Assembly (NCBI GenBank): GCA_938002655.1
Contig: CALLAC010000012.1
Location: 1 to 64,000, forward strand
DNA: 64,000 nt
Direction of reading: 5' to 3'
Origin: an uncultured Cytophagales bacterium
GTDB lineage: Bacteria > Bacteroidota > Bacteroidia > Cytophagales > Thermonemataceae
The notes under the pieces are model-generated. The model was not told the DNA's origin. It did no database searches and was given only the letters and a program-made list of their open reading frames with translations. This document shows, piece after piece, positions 43,369 to 52,476 of the stretch. The position numbers and the translations under genes are program-made. The stretch's first letter is position 1, and each line of letters begins with the position of its first letter.

Positions 43369-44601
43369 ATGAACTTACTGAAAATCAGCATTAAATACAT
43401 TCAGCAAAAATGGCTTGGCACAAGCCTTAATGTATTGCTTTTGGGCTTGGGTTTGGGGCTAATTGTAATTACCTTGCTTGTATTTAAGCAAATAGAGCAA
43501 AATTTTTACCGAAATACCCAAAACATTGATATGGTAATAGGAGCAGAGGGAAGTCCTCTGCAATTGGTTTTATCGAGTATTTATCACATTGATGTCCCGA
43601 CAGGCAATATTTCCCTTTCGGAGGCAGAAAAGATTACGCAAAACAAACTCTTCGTCAAAAAAGCTATTCCTATAAGTCTGGGCGATAATTTCAGAGGTTT
43701 CAGAATTGTGGGCACTACGCTTGCTTATCCCGAAAATTACCAAGCCAAACTGCAAGCAGGCGTTTGGTGGCAAAAAGAAATGGAAGCAGTACTTGGAGCA
43801 GAAGTTGCCAAAGCCGAAAACTTGAAAATCGGAGATACATTCTTCGGCGGACACGGTACGCAAAACGACAACAACGAAGACCTGCTCCACAAAGACAAAC
43901 CCTACAAGGTTGTAGGCATTATGCAAAAAACCAATACCGTATTAGATAGGCTTGTATTGACAAGTTTGGAAAGTGTGTGGCACATTCACGAGCACCAAGA
44001 CCACGAACACCATCACGAGGAAGGCGAAAATCACGACCATAACCACGACCACGAAGAAGATGACAAAGAAATTACGGCTTTGCTCATTACGTTTGGCTCA
44101 CCGATGGCGGCTATCAATCTGCCTCGCCAAGTTGATGCTCTGGACAATATGCAATCGGCTGTACCGATGGCAGAAGTGGCTCGTATGCTCACGATTTTAG
44201 GCATCGGAGCCGATGCCCTCAAAGCCTTAGGCTATGTGCTTTTGGCAGTGGCAATGCTGGGAGTTTTCATTGGTATTTACAATGCTTTGCAAGAACGCCG
44301 CTACGATTTAGCTCTAATGCGTTTCTTGGGTGCATCTAAAGCTCAACTTTTCGGACTTATCATTTTAGAAGGTTTTTTAATTACTTTTTTAGGGACAGCT
44401 TTCGGATTATCTGTGGGGCATTTCGGATTAGAATTGCTTGCTCAAAGTTTTACTCAAAACCTTTATTTTGAGCTCAAAGGCTTACTTTGGGTACAAGAAG
44501 AACTTTGGCTTATTGCCTTTGTGTTCTTGCTTAGCGTAATCATCTCTACAATTTTAGCTTTGCAAGTCTACAAGATTGATGTAATCAAAACCTTGCAATA
44601 A
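43369..44601 (+). CDS. FtsX-like ABC permease with extracytoplasmic histidine-rich segment
   Basis: The 410-residue permease has an N-terminal helix (about 14-37), a periplasmic domain with QNIDMVIGAEGSPLQLVLSS, and three C-terminal helices (about 285-405) with LQERRYDLALMRFLGASKAQ between the first two, as in MacB-like proteins. Inside the periplasmic domain residues 205-234 hold 11 histidines mixed with Glu and Asp (around HEHHHEE and HDHNHDHEEDD). Such tracts bind zinc or similar ions. With the upstream ATPase it likely moves a metal, a metallophore or a lipid-linked cargo in response to zinc. A terminator follows. Confidence 0.88.
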   Translation: MNLLKISIKYIQQKWLGTSLNVLLLGLGLGLIVITLLVFKQIEQNFYRNTQNIDMVIGAEGSPLQLVLSSIYHIDVPTGNISLSEAEKITQNKLFVKKAIPISLGDNFRGFRIVGTTLAYPENYQAKLQAGVWWQKEMEAVLGAEVAKAENLKIGDTFFGGHGTQNDNNEDLLHKDKPYKVVGIMQKTNTVLDRLVLTSLESVWHIHEHQDHEHHHEEGENHDHNHDHEEDDKEITALLITFGSPMAAINLPRQVDALDNMQSAVPMAEVARMLTILGIGADALKALGYVLLAVAMLGVFIGIYNALQERRYDLALMRFLGASKAQLFGLIILEGFLITFLGTAFGLSVGHFGLELLAQSFTQNLYFELKGLLWVQEELWLIAFVFLLSVIISTILALQVYKIDVIKTLQ

Positions 44602-44606
44602 AGCAA

Positions 44607-44640
44607 AAAAGGTGATTGAGCGGAGCCGAAATCACCTTTT
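44607..44640. terminator. Terminator between permease and CobW-like genes
   Basis: AAAAGGTGATT (44607-44617) pairs with AATCACCTTTT (44630-44640), 11-bp perfect stem, usable for both convergent genes. Confidence 0.85.
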
Positions 44641-44659
44641 CTTGCAAAAAGATTTATTT

Positions 44660-45382
44660 TTACGAAAACTGCGGGAAAGGGTCTTTGAGTTTTTTTCCTT
44701 TCTTCACTTCTTCCCACTCTTGCGGCGTACAAAGGCAGGCTTCCAATTCTTTTATAATCAAATCTTTATTCATATCTTGCCCGATAATGACGATTTCGTT
44801 CATTCGGTCGCCAAATTCTTTATCCCAGCGAGCTTCAATGAGGTCTTTATTTTCTACGAAGGAAGGGTACATCATTCGTTGCGAGAAAGGCATACTACAC
44901 CACCACACGCCTGCGGGGTCGGCACGGAGCGAGCCACCTGCCTGCCCCCAACTCAAAGCCATATCGGGGCGAGAAGCCAACCAAAATAGCCCTTTGCTAC
45001 GGATAATTGTTGAGTGCCAATCGTTTGCTAAATAATTCCAAAACCTTTCGGGGTGAAAAGGACGCTTATTTCGGAATACAAACGAACTGATGCCGTATTC
45101 TTCGGTTTCGGGGGTGTGGGTATCTTTGTTGAGTTCTTGTATCCACCCTGCCGACTGCGAGGCTTCGTCGTAGTTAAAAAGTCCGGTGCCTATTACTTCG
45201 TTAAGTGGCACACGTCCAAACTCAGCAGGAATGATTTTTGCCGAAGGATTGAGTTTCTGCAAAACTGCTTTCAACTCGCCCAAATGATGTGGGGCAATCA
45301 AATCGGCTTTATTAAGAACTATTACATTAGCGAACTCAATTTGGTCGGTAATACGAATGAGGGGGAATTTTACTATCATCAT
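44660..45382 (-). pseudogene. CobW/COG0523 GTPase, N-terminally truncated
   Basis: The 240-residue open frame begins MMIVKFPLIRITDQIEFANV and continues IVLNKADLI, the G4 motif of CobW GTPases, then a complete CobW C-terminal domain (GISSFVFRNKRPFHPERFWNYL, then SWGQAGGSLRADPAGVWW). The family's first 150 or so residues are missing, including Walker A (GxxGxGKT), the CxCC metal motif and the Walker B region. A search of the 180 bp upstream on this strand finds no remnant of them. As it stands it cannot bind GTP normally. COG0523 proteins move zinc to client enzymes under zinc shortage, which fits the adjacent cluster. Confidence 0.75.
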
Positions 45383-45560
45383 GCAAAAAATGAGATAGAG
45401 TTTGCAAACAGCACGGGCGATTTACTTTGATAAAGCGTTATCCGATGAGCTTATCTCACACAAAAATACAAAATTTTTCCGTCAAAAACTAAAATTCTAT
45501 TAAAAATTCTCTATCACAAATAGTCAAGAATGAATAAGAGAGAGCCAATGATAATGATAG

Positions 45561-45845
45561 TTTGAAGTCAATCAAGGAGGCAAAAAATATTTGTTACACA
45601 TTGAAATTCAGAGCAAAGAAGACGAACAAATGCTCAAACGAATGTATATGTACAGTGCCTTGCTTCACGATAAATTTTCCTTACCTGTCAAGCAAGTGGT
45701 ATTTTCTTTGCTTGAAAAAACCTAAATGCGGCATGCTTTGGATATGGGCTATTTTACGTATTCATACAAGTTAGTTAGTTTGTACGAAATTTTTCACAAA
45801 GAGTTTCTAAAAGAATTGGAAAATCTTTTTCTTGAAATGCTATAA
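45561..45845 (+). pseudogene. Second Rpn-family nuclease/transposase relic
   Basis: A plus-strand frame reads GGKKYLLHIEIQSKEDEQML then KRMYMYSALLHDKFSLPVKQ and stops (TAA); in the same frame it resumes MRHALDMGYFTYSYKLVSLY then EIFHKEFLKEL to the end. HIEIQ is the E-x-Q catalytic strand of PD-(D/E)XK Rpn-family proteins, and the LPVKQ and YxLVxLxEI segments match the middle of that family. N-terminal and C-terminal parts are missing and there is an internal stop. It belongs to a different branch from the relic at 16.2-16.6 kb, since the two core sequences differ strongly. Confidence 0.8.
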
Positions 45846-45986
45846 GATAATGTTCTGTAAGTTATCAAATTAAATATCAATTTCTCATAAAAATTTTCGT
45901 AGTGGTGTAAAAAGTATGATGATAAAATTTGATTGATTTTACAAGTTTTAAAGACCTTACAGGTTTCTAAATTTTCTAAAAATTGC

Positions 45987-45994
45987 TACTTTTG
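45987..45994 (+). promoter_or_regulatory. Candidate -7 box of parE
   Basis: TACTTTTG matches TAnnTTTG and lies 28 nt before the parE ATG. No -33 TTG at the usual distance. Confidence 0.45.
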
Positions 45995-46022
45995 CTAAAA
46001 AATATAAACCTTAAAACCAATT

Positions 46023-47912
46023 ATGACGACTAATAGCGTTCAATACAACGAAGAAAGCATCAAATCATTAGAACCTCGTGAGCATATCCGTTTACGTCCA
46101 GGAATGTATATTGGTAAATTAGGTGACGGTTCTTCGCAAGACGATGGTATTTATGTACTTGTCAAAGAAATTATTGATAATTCCATTGATGAATATACGA
46201 TGGGTTTTGGGAATAAAATTGAGATAGAAGTCAGTGAAAATAGAGTACAAGTACGCGATTATGGGCGGGGCATTCCTTTGGGAAAAGTGATAGATTGTGT
46301 TTCCAAAATCAATACAGGTGGAAAATACGACTCATCAGTTTTTCAGAAATCTGTAGGTTTGAATGGCGTAGGTACAAAAGCTGTAAACGCTCTTTCTAAA
46401 TATTTTATGGTACAATCTTTTCGTGATGGACAAAGCAAAAGAGCTGATTTTCAGCAAGGTATACTTGTAAAAGACTATCCAATACAACCCACTACCCAAC
46501 CCAATGGTACACTTGTTATTTTTGAACCTGATGATACTATTTTCAAAAATTATAGTTTTATTCCTCAATATCTTGAAGAACAAATTTGGAACTATGCTTT
46601 TTTGAATGCAGGGCTGAAAATTATCTTCAATGGGCAAACATATGTTTCTAAAAATGGTCTTTTAGACCTTCTGAAGCGTAAAACTAATGAAGATGAAATT
46701 CGCTACCCAATTATTCATTGCAAAGGAAACGATATTGAGTTTGCTCTTACGCATGGCAACCAATATGGAGAAGAATATTACTCTTTTGTCAATGGACAGC
46801 ACACTACTCAAGGCGGTACGCATTTAGCGGCTTTTCGCGAGGCACTTGTAAAAACTATTCGAGAGTTTTTCAAGAAAGAATTTGATGCTTCGGATATTCG
46901 TGCTTCTGTAGTAGCCGCAATCAGTATTCGTGTGCAAGAACCCGTGTTTGAATCGCAAACGAAAACTAAATTAGGCTCTACCAACCTTTCCCCTGACGAA
47001 AACTCCCCAAGCATTCGGGCATTTATCAACGATTTTGTCAAAAAAGAATTGGATAATTACTTGCATAAAAATCCGCAAACTGCCGAAGCTATGCTCAAAC
47101 GCATTTTGCAATCGGAGCGTGAGCGTAAAGAAATTGCAGGCATTAAGAAACTTGCTAACGAAAGAGCCAAAAAAGCCAATTTGCACAACAAAAAACTTCG
47201 CGATTGCCGTATCCATTACGACGACTACAAGCACGAACTTCGCCAAGATACTACGCTATTCATCACAGAAGGTGATTCGGCAAGTGGCTCTATTACCAAA
47301 GCTCGTAATCCACTTACCCAAGCTGTTTTTTCTTTGCGAGGCAAACCACTCAATTGCTACAATATGAGCAAAAAAGTAGTATATGAAAACGAGGAGTTCA
47401 ATCTTCTCCAACATGCCCTCAATATTGAAGACGGCTTGGAAGGCTTGCGTTACAACCGAGTTGTCATTGCTACCGATGCCGATGTAGATGGTATGCATAT
47501 TCGCCTGCTTTTGCTTACTTTCTTTTTGCAATTTTTCCCTGATTTGGTACGAAATGGGCACTTGTACATTTTAGAAACTCCACTTTTCAGAGTACGTAAC
47601 AAGCAAAAAACCATTTATTGCTACTCGGAACAAGAAAAACAAAAAGCTATCCGACAGCTCGGCAGAAATTCCGAAATTACACGCTTCAAAGGTTTGGGAG
47701 AAATTTCTCCCGATGAATTTGCTGAATTTATTGGCGAAAATATTCGTTTAGAGCCTATAATACTTAAAGAACATACCCATATTCCAAAAATTTTGGAATA
47801 TTATATGGGTAAAAACACACCTGCTCGCCAAGAGTTTATCATCAACAACTTACGAGTAGATTTAGAAGCCCTCTCCGAAGAAGAAATTATCGCAGAAATG
47901 GAAATGGTGTAG
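46023..47912 (+). CDS. parE: DNA topoisomerase IV subunit B (ParE)
   Basis: The 629-residue protein has the GHKL ATPase ([34 protein letters not shown]), a transducer domain and a TOPRIM domain ([20 protein letters not shown]), ending with the [13 protein letters not shown] segment. The length and lack of a large insert favour ParE over GyrB. It decatenates daughter chromosomes with ParA-type partner ParC, whose gene is not in the window. Its last codons GAA ATG GTG TAG are mirrored by those of the convergent recX gene. Confidence 0.92.
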   Translation: MTTNSVQYNEESIKSLEPREHIRLRPGMYIGKLGDGSSQDDGIYVLVKEIIDNSIDEYTMGFGNKIEIEVSENRVQVRDYGRGIPLGKVIDCVSKINTGGKYDSSVFQKSVGLNGVGTKAVNALSKYFMVQSFRDGQSKRADFQQGILVKDYPIQPTTQPNGTLVIFEPDDTIFKNYSFIPQYLEEQIWNYAFLNAGLKIIFNGQTYVSKNGLLDLLKRKTNEDEIRYPIIHCKGNDIEFALTHGNQYGEEYYSFVNGQHTTQGGTHLAAFREALVKTIREFFKKEFDASDIRASVVAAISIRVQEPVFESQTKTKLGSTNLSPDENSPSIRAFINDFVKKELDNYLHKNPQTAEAMLKRILQSERERKEIAGIKKLANERAKKANLHNKKLRDCRIHYDDYKHELRQDTTLFITEGDSASGSITKARNPLTQAVFSLRGKPLNCYNMSKKVVYENEEFNLLQHALNIEDGLEGLRYNRVVIATDADVDGMHIRLLLLTFFLQFFPDLVRNGHLYILETPLFRVRNKQKTIYCYSEQEKQKAIRQLGRNSEITRFKGLGEISPDEFAEFIGENIRLEPIILKEHTHIPKILEYYMGKNTPARQEFIINNLRVDLEALSEEEIIAEMEMV

Positions 47913-47927
47913 CCTCTACACCATTTC
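47901..47927. repeat. Perfect palindrome formed by the stop regions of parE and recX
   Basis: GAAATGGTGTAG (47901-47912, end of parE) and CTACACCATTTC (47916-47927, end of recX read on the other strand) are exact inverted copies with a 3-nt loop CCT. Both proteins end Glu-Met-Val. No long T-run follows on either side, so it may act as an RNA 3' end barrier rather than a classical terminator. Confidence 0.9.
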
Positions 47928-48386
47928 ATTTACAATATCCCAGACAATATCGCTCTCAAATCCTTTACCAATGGCATAATAAGCAAGTTTTTGTTTGCGT
48001 TTCAGTGGATTTTTTTCACTGATCTTCTCATTTTTCTTCATCAGCAATTCTCGCACAGTGGCTTCATAATCTTCATCAGCAATTTCGTTGAGGGCTTCTT
48101 TGATGCAGTATTCTGTAATATGATGCATTTGCAAAGCTTGGCGAATTTTGCGTTTGCCCCATTTTTTTATGCGAAACTTACCTCCTGCAAAAGTCTTGGC
48201 AAAACGCTCTTCATTGATAAAACCCTGCGTAACAAGTTCGGCAATAACCCACTCTATCTCTTCGTTATCAAGCCAATACGTTTCTTTTAGTTTTTTTCGG
48301 GCTTCATACTGAGAACGTTCCTGATACGCACACCACGATACCATTTTTTGCAAAGCCTCTTTTGCCGAAACTGCTTTTCTGTTCAT
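47916..48386 (-). CDS. recX: Regulatory protein RecX
   Basis: The 156-residue helical protein has three tandem RecX three-helix repeats: YQERSQYEARKKLKETYW, IAELVTQGFINEERFAKTFA with GGKFRIKKWGKRKIRQALQM, and KRKQKLAYYAIGKGFESDIV. RecX binds and limits RecA filaments. It is convergent with parE with only 3 nt between the stop codons. Confidence 0.93.
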   Translation of the reverse strand: MNRKAVSAKEALQKMVSWCAYQERSQYEARKKLKETYWLDNEEIEWVIAELVTQGFINEERFAKTFAGGKFRIKKWGKRKIRQALQMHHITEYCIKEALNEIADEDYEATVRELLMKKNEKISEKNPLKRKQKLAYYAIGKGFESDIVWDIVNEMV

Positions 48387-48538
48387 AGTTTTGCTAGTTT
48401 CATTTGTTTGTATTGTTTTGGTACATTTTCAAGTTTTTTGCATAAAAATTTTGATAATTCGAGGCAAATCTATATCTTGCTAACATTCAAATTTTGCCGT
48501 AGCAATCTGCAATTATATCATCTAAAAAAGAAATCTAT

Positions 48539-49531
48539 ATGCGTTCCGTTTGTATATTAGCCACTAAAAGTGAATTGGGTGCTGGCACCCGAGGAGCTAG
48601 CTTGGGTATCGATGCGATACGCTTTGCTAGCCTGAACAAAAATAAAAAATTTTTTCAGCAATATCCTTATTTAGAAATTTCAACCAACAACGAGGCATTA
48701 TTCTACGATACTCCTCACATATTCGCAAAAAATATTGATGCTATTCTCAAAAATCAGACTGAAATTTGCCAAAAAGTTTATGAATGCTTAAAAAAAGAAT
48801 ATTTTCCTTTGGTTATTGCAGGCGACCACTCTTGCTCCAACGCTACCATAGCAGGTATCAAACAAGCCTTTCCTGAAAAAACCTTGGGAGTAGTATGGAT
48901 AGATGCCCACGCTGATTTACACTCGCCTTTCACTACCCCTTCGGGAAATATGCACGGTATGCCTCTTGCAATGGCTCTTGCCGAAGATAATTCGAGCCAA
49001 CAAGTAAACAATGTAAAGCCTGAAACCCTTTTCTATTGGGAGCAAATCAAAAATTTAGGTATACCAGGGGCAAAAATCTCTCCATCATATTTAGTTTACA
49101 TAGGTGTACGCGATACCGAGCCACAAGAAGAAGCCTTCATCGCTCGACATAAAATTCGTAATTACACAGTCGAAGAGCTCCGACGCCGAAGCATAGAAGT
49201 AGTGGTTAGAGAAATTTTGGAAGAAAAACTTGCAAAATGCGATTTAATTTATATCTCGTTTGATGTAGACAGTTTAGATAGCAGTATTTCGGTAGGCACA
49301 GGCACACCTGTTTCGGGTGGTTTGAGCGTAGCCGAAGCCAAAGAAATTAATGCTTATTTACTACAAGATATGCGTGTATGTGCTTGGGAAATGGTAGAAA
49401 TTAACCCCTTGCTGGATACCAAAGGCAATAAAATGGGCGAAGTAGCTTTTGAAATTTTAGAAAGTAGTGCAAATGCATCGCAAATGGTTTATCCTCCTAA
49501 AAAATTTCAGATAAGCCCCTCATTTGCATAA
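48539..49531 (+). CDS. Arginase/agmatinase family ureohydrolase
   Basis: The 330-residue enzyme binds two manganese ions through GDHSC, WIDAHADLH and FDVDSLD; VSGGLSVAEAKEI and VEINPLLDTKGNKMGEVAFE are also as in arginases. GNMHGMPLA, with its substrate-side His, supports a true arginase that makes ornithine and urea, as in Bacteroidota RocF. Agmatinase or formiminoglutamase cannot be excluded by eye. Confidence 0.88.
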   Translation: MRSVCILATKSELGAGTRGASLGIDAIRFASLNKNKKFFQQYPYLEISTNNEALFYDTPHIFAKNIDAILKNQTEICQKVYECLKKEYFPLVIAGDHSCSNATIAGIKQAFPEKTLGVVWIDAHADLHSPFTTPSGNMHGMPLAMALAEDNSSQQVNNVKPETLFYWEQIKNLGIPGAKISPSYLVYIGVRDTEPQEEAFIARHKIRNYTVEELRRRSIEVVVREILEEKLAKCDLIYISFDVDSLDSSISVGTGTPVSGGLSVAEAKEINAYLLQDMRVCAWEMVEINPLLDTKGNKMGEVAFEILESSANASQMVYPPKKFQISPSFA

Positions 49532-49654
49532 ATTTTTGTATACAAGTAAATCAGCATATTATTCCATAGTAGAAAGTTCTTGCAAAAAACCGAAGAAAAT
49601 TACTCTGAATAGCAAAAATTCTGTAATTTTTCGTGCAAAATTATATGAAAACGC

Positions 49655-50653
49655 ATGAAGAAAAATTACCGAAAAATTCTTGTTATTCAAACTGCTTTTA
49701 TTGGTGATGTAATTCTTGCTACGGCTGTAATAGAAAAATTGCACTCTTTTTATCCTGATGCAGAAATTTTCATTTTAGTGAAAAAAGGCTATGAATCGCT
49801 TTTTGCAGGGCATCCGTTTCTGGCTGATACTTGGGTGTGGGAAAAAGGCAAATATAAGTACAGAAATCTTTGGCAAACTTTACAAAAAATTCGAATTGAA
49901 CGCTTCGACTTGCTTATCAACTTACATCGTTTTGCATCATCAGGCTTTTTGATGGCCTTTTCGGGAGCAAGAGAAAAATATTGTTTTCGTAAAAATCCTT
50001 TTTGGTGGCTAGCGAGCCGAAGTTTTCCCCACAAATTTCAAAAAAATTTACACGAAGTTGAACGCAACCATCAACTTATTGCCAAGCTCACCGATGAAAA
50101 ACCTGCTTTCCCTCGCCTCTACCCCACAGCTACCGACTATGAAAGTATCAAGCCTTATCTTACGGATAATTATATTTGTATTGCTCCTGCTTCGGTATGG
50201 GCTACCAAGCAGTTTCCTGCTCATAAGTGGGTAGAATTTATCAGAATGCTTTTCCCTTCGGAAATAAATATCTATTTGCTTGGAGCCAAGCAAGATAGCA
50301 AGTTATGTGAGCGAATTATTGCCGAAAGTCGCTATCCTTTCATACAAAATTTAGCAGGTAAATTGAGCCTTTTGCAGTCGGCGGCACTGATGAAAACAGC
50401 AAAGATGAACTATGTGAACGATTCTGCTCCTTTGCATTTAGCCTCTGCGGTAAATGCCCCTGTATGTGCTATTTTTTGCTCTACCATTCCTGATTTTGGT
50501 TTTTTCCCTCTTGCAGAAAAATCATATATTGTAGAAACCTCGCAAAAACTGCGTTGTCGTCCCTGTGGTTTACACGGCTACAAGGCTTGTCCGCAAGAAC
50601 ATTTTGCCTGTGGTGAAACTATTGCAGTAGAAAATTTGGTAGAAATATTGTAA
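49655..50653 (+). CDS. Glycosyltransferase family 9 (ADP-heptose:LPS heptosyltransferase type)
   Basis: The 332-residue enzyme has the N-terminal ILVIQTAFIGDVILATAVIE, the nucleotide-sugar domain IAPASVWATKQFPAHKWVEF and MNYVNDSAPLHLASAVNAPV with the conserved ND. A cysteine cluster at the end (LRCRPCGLHGYKACPQEHFAC) is typical of GT9. It adds a sugar, usually heptose, to the lipopolysaccharide core from the cytosolic side. A TonB-like gene follows 6 nt downstream. Confidence 0.9.
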   Translation: MKKNYRKILVIQTAFIGDVILATAVIEKLHSFYPDAEIFILVKKGYESLFAGHPFLADTWVWEKGKYKYRNLWQTLQKIRIERFDLLINLHRFASSGFLMAFSGAREKYCFRKNPFWWLASRSFPHKFQKNLHEVERNHQLIAKLTDEKPAFPRLYPTATDYESIKPYLTDNYICIAPASVWATKQFPAHKWVEFIRMLFPSEINIYLLGAKQDSKLCERIIAESRYPFIQNLAGKLSLLQSAALMKTAKMNYVNDSAPLHLASAVNAPVCAIFCSTIPDFGFFPLAEKSYIVETSQKLRCRPCGLHGYKACPQEHFACGETIAVENLVEIL

Positions 50654-50659
50654 AAATTT

Positions 50660-51064
50660 ATGTTTCAATGGCTTGCAATAACATTTTTTTTGTTTAGTTG
50701 CTGTGTTTTGCAAGCTCAAACACAAGAAAATACTATTTTACAAGATAGCATCTATACATTTGCAGAAATAATGCCTCAGCCTGAAAGCGGTTATGCCAAA
50801 TTTTACAAATATTTGCAAGAAAACTTGTACTATACCCAAGAGGCTCTGGATAAAAAAATTGAAGGATATGTGTTTGTGAGTTTTATTGTAGACAAAAGAG
50901 GACAAATTCACAACATTAAGATAATCAAAGGGTTAGGTTATGGATTAGACGAGGAAGTTATCAGGGTATTTTCGGAAAGCCCCCCGTGGAGAGCCGGTTA
51001 TCACAACAAAGAGCCTGTAAATGTAAAAATGACATTCCAGGTAGTTTTCAGACTGCCGCGATAA
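50660..51064 (+). CDS. TonB C-terminal domain protein
   Basis: The 134-residue protein has a signal peptide (FFLFSCCVLQAQ) and a TonB_C domain: LYYTQEALDKKIEGYVFVSF, then VDKRGQIHNIKIIKGLGYGL and SESPPWRAGYHNKEPVNVKM. It lacks the N-terminal membrane anchor and proline-rich spacer of energy-transducing TonB, so it is a short secreted form, common in Bacteroidota, that may bind receptors or act in envelope assembly. It converges on ansA with a 6-nt gap. Confidence 0.85.
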   Translation: MFQWLAITFFLFSCCVLQAQTQENTILQDSIYTFAEIMPQPESGYAKFYKYLQENLYYTQEALDKKIEGYVFVSFIVDKRGQIHNIKIIKGLGYGLDEEVIRVFSESPPWRAGYHNKEPVNVKMTFQVVFRLPR

Positions 51065-51070
51065 GTCTTT

Positions 51071-52129
51071 TTAACTCATCTCGCCGCGTAAAGAAGTAGC
51101 GAGTAACGTTTCTATTTCTTTTTTCTGCAAATTTTGCCCCAAAAGAAACATCGTTTTCGTTACAGCCGCCTCGGTGGTTATATCTTTTCCGCTTACTACG
51201 CCCATATCTGCCAAAGATTTGCTGGTTTCGTATTTACCTTGCATTACCATTCCTCCGTAGCACTGCGAAATATTGAGCAATATTTTTCCTTGTAAAATAG
51301 CCTTTTCAAGCGTTTTAAGGAAGTGTTCGTGGGTGGGTGCATTGCCCGAACCGTAGGTTTCTAAAATAATTGTCTGCAAATCGTTTTCTAGAAGAGCCTT
51401 TTCTAAAAAAATATCAGGCATACCCGGAAAAATTTTTACTAAACCTACCGAATTTTGCATTTGCGTATGCACACGCAGAGGTTTAGTAGGCAATGGCATG
51501 ATGGCTGAAAAATTGTACTGAATATCAATACCTACCTCTGCCAAATGAGGATAATTCTGCGAACTGAATGCATCAAAATGGCGACTTTCTACCTTTCGTG
51601 ATCGGTTGCCTCTCCAAAGAAAATAATCAAAATAAATACACACTTCAGGCACAAGAGCCTTGCCTTCAGCATTTTTAGAACCTGCTATTTCTAAAGCCGT
51701 AACCAAATTGGTACGAGCATCGTTGCGAGCTTGCCCGATAGGTAATTGGGCACCTGTGAGAATGACAGGTTTGGCAAGATTTTCCAATAAAAAACTCAAA
51801 GCCGAAGCTGTATAAGCCATCGTATCGGTACCGTGTAGAATAACAAAGCCGTCGTAGTTTTCATAATTTCTTTCAATGATTTCTGCTAAAATAAGCCAAT
51901 GGTTTGGCAAAATATTGGAAGAGTCCAGAGGTTTATCAAAAGCAATTACTGTAATTTCATAATCGAAGCGATTAAGCTCGGGAATACGTTCCTGAATTCG
52001 CTCAAAATCCAGCGGGCTCAATACTCCTTGTGCGTTATAGCCCATTCCCAGCGTACCACCTGTGTATATTACTAAAATTGCCGCTTGCGGAGGCAATGGA
52101 GTAGCCGTGTTGATAGTGATAGTTCGCAT
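51071..52129 (-). CDS. ansA: L-asparaginase, type I (cytoplasmic)
   Basis: The 352-residue enzyme splits asparagine to aspartate and ammonia. The first catalytic Thr is in VIYTGGTLGM and the second triad in ILHGTDTMAYTASALSF; LTGAQLPIGQARNDARTNL and ETYGSGNAP follow. No signal peptide is present, which with the sequence fits type I cytosolic AnsA. Confidence 0.94.
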   Translation of the reverse strand: MRTITINTATPLPPQAAILVIYTGGTLGMGYNAQGVLSPLDFERIQERIPELNRFDYEITVIAFDKPLDSSNILPNHWLILAEIIERNYENYDGFVILHGTDTMAYTASALSFLLENLAKPVILTGAQLPIGQARNDARTNLVTALEIAGSKNAEGKALVPEVCIYFDYFLWRGNRSRKVESRHFDAFSSQNYPHLAEVGIDIQYNFSAIMPLPTKPLRVHTQMQNSVGLVKIFPGMPDIFLEKALLENDLQTIILETYGSGNAPTHEHFLKTLEKAILQGKILLNISQCYGGMVMQGKYETSKSLADMGVVSGKDITTEAAVTKTMFLLGQNLQKKEIETLLATSLRGEMS

Positions 52130-52173
52130 AACAATAAAAATGCTTGATTAGCAATTTTGTGGGCCTAGAATAT

Positions 52174-52455
52174 TTATTTTTTAGTTTTTCGCGGTCTTTT
52201 GCTTTTTCTGTATTTTTCTGAACCAATAAAGCCTCCTGCACCGTGATAAGCCTCACAAACAAGCATCAACTTTCTTTTACATTTTTTGCAAAACATTTCA
52301 ATATGAGCATAATCAGTGTTATCGCCCATATCACAAGTAATTTCTAGGATACCTTCTTTGGCTAATGTATAGACCAAATCTAGGTAATAATCAAGCGAGC
52401 TACGGCTACCAATACTCTCGTAACGTGGAATATCCCTACAAATGCATTGAGCCAT
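52174..52455 (-). CDS. Small cysteine-containing protein of unknown function
   Basis: The ATG at 52455 (MAQCICRDIPRYESIGSRSS) gives 93 residues. Two Cys pairs (CIC near the start and FCKKCKRK) may form a zinc knuckle. LDYYLDLVYTLAKEGILEIT is a helix-strand unit; the C-terminus is very basic (YRKSKRPRKTKK), suggesting nucleic-acid contact. It lies between TolC and ansA genes on the same strand. No family recognised. Confidence 0.6.
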   Translation of the reverse strand: MAQCICRDIPRYESIGSRSSLDYYLDLVYTLAKEGILEITCDMGDNTDYAHIEMFCKKCKRKLMLVCEAYHGAGGFIGSEKYRKSKRPRKTKK

Positions 52456-52476
52456 AAAAATTACATTCAGCATCTG

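Larger units (their letters stand above)
45383..46022. other. Intergenic region before parE
   Basis: Apart from the Rpn-family relic (45561-45845) and the parE promoter region nothing was recognised. The base composition is very AT-rich. The upstream DNA that should encode the missing half of the CobW GTPase is not present here. Confidence 0.5.
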
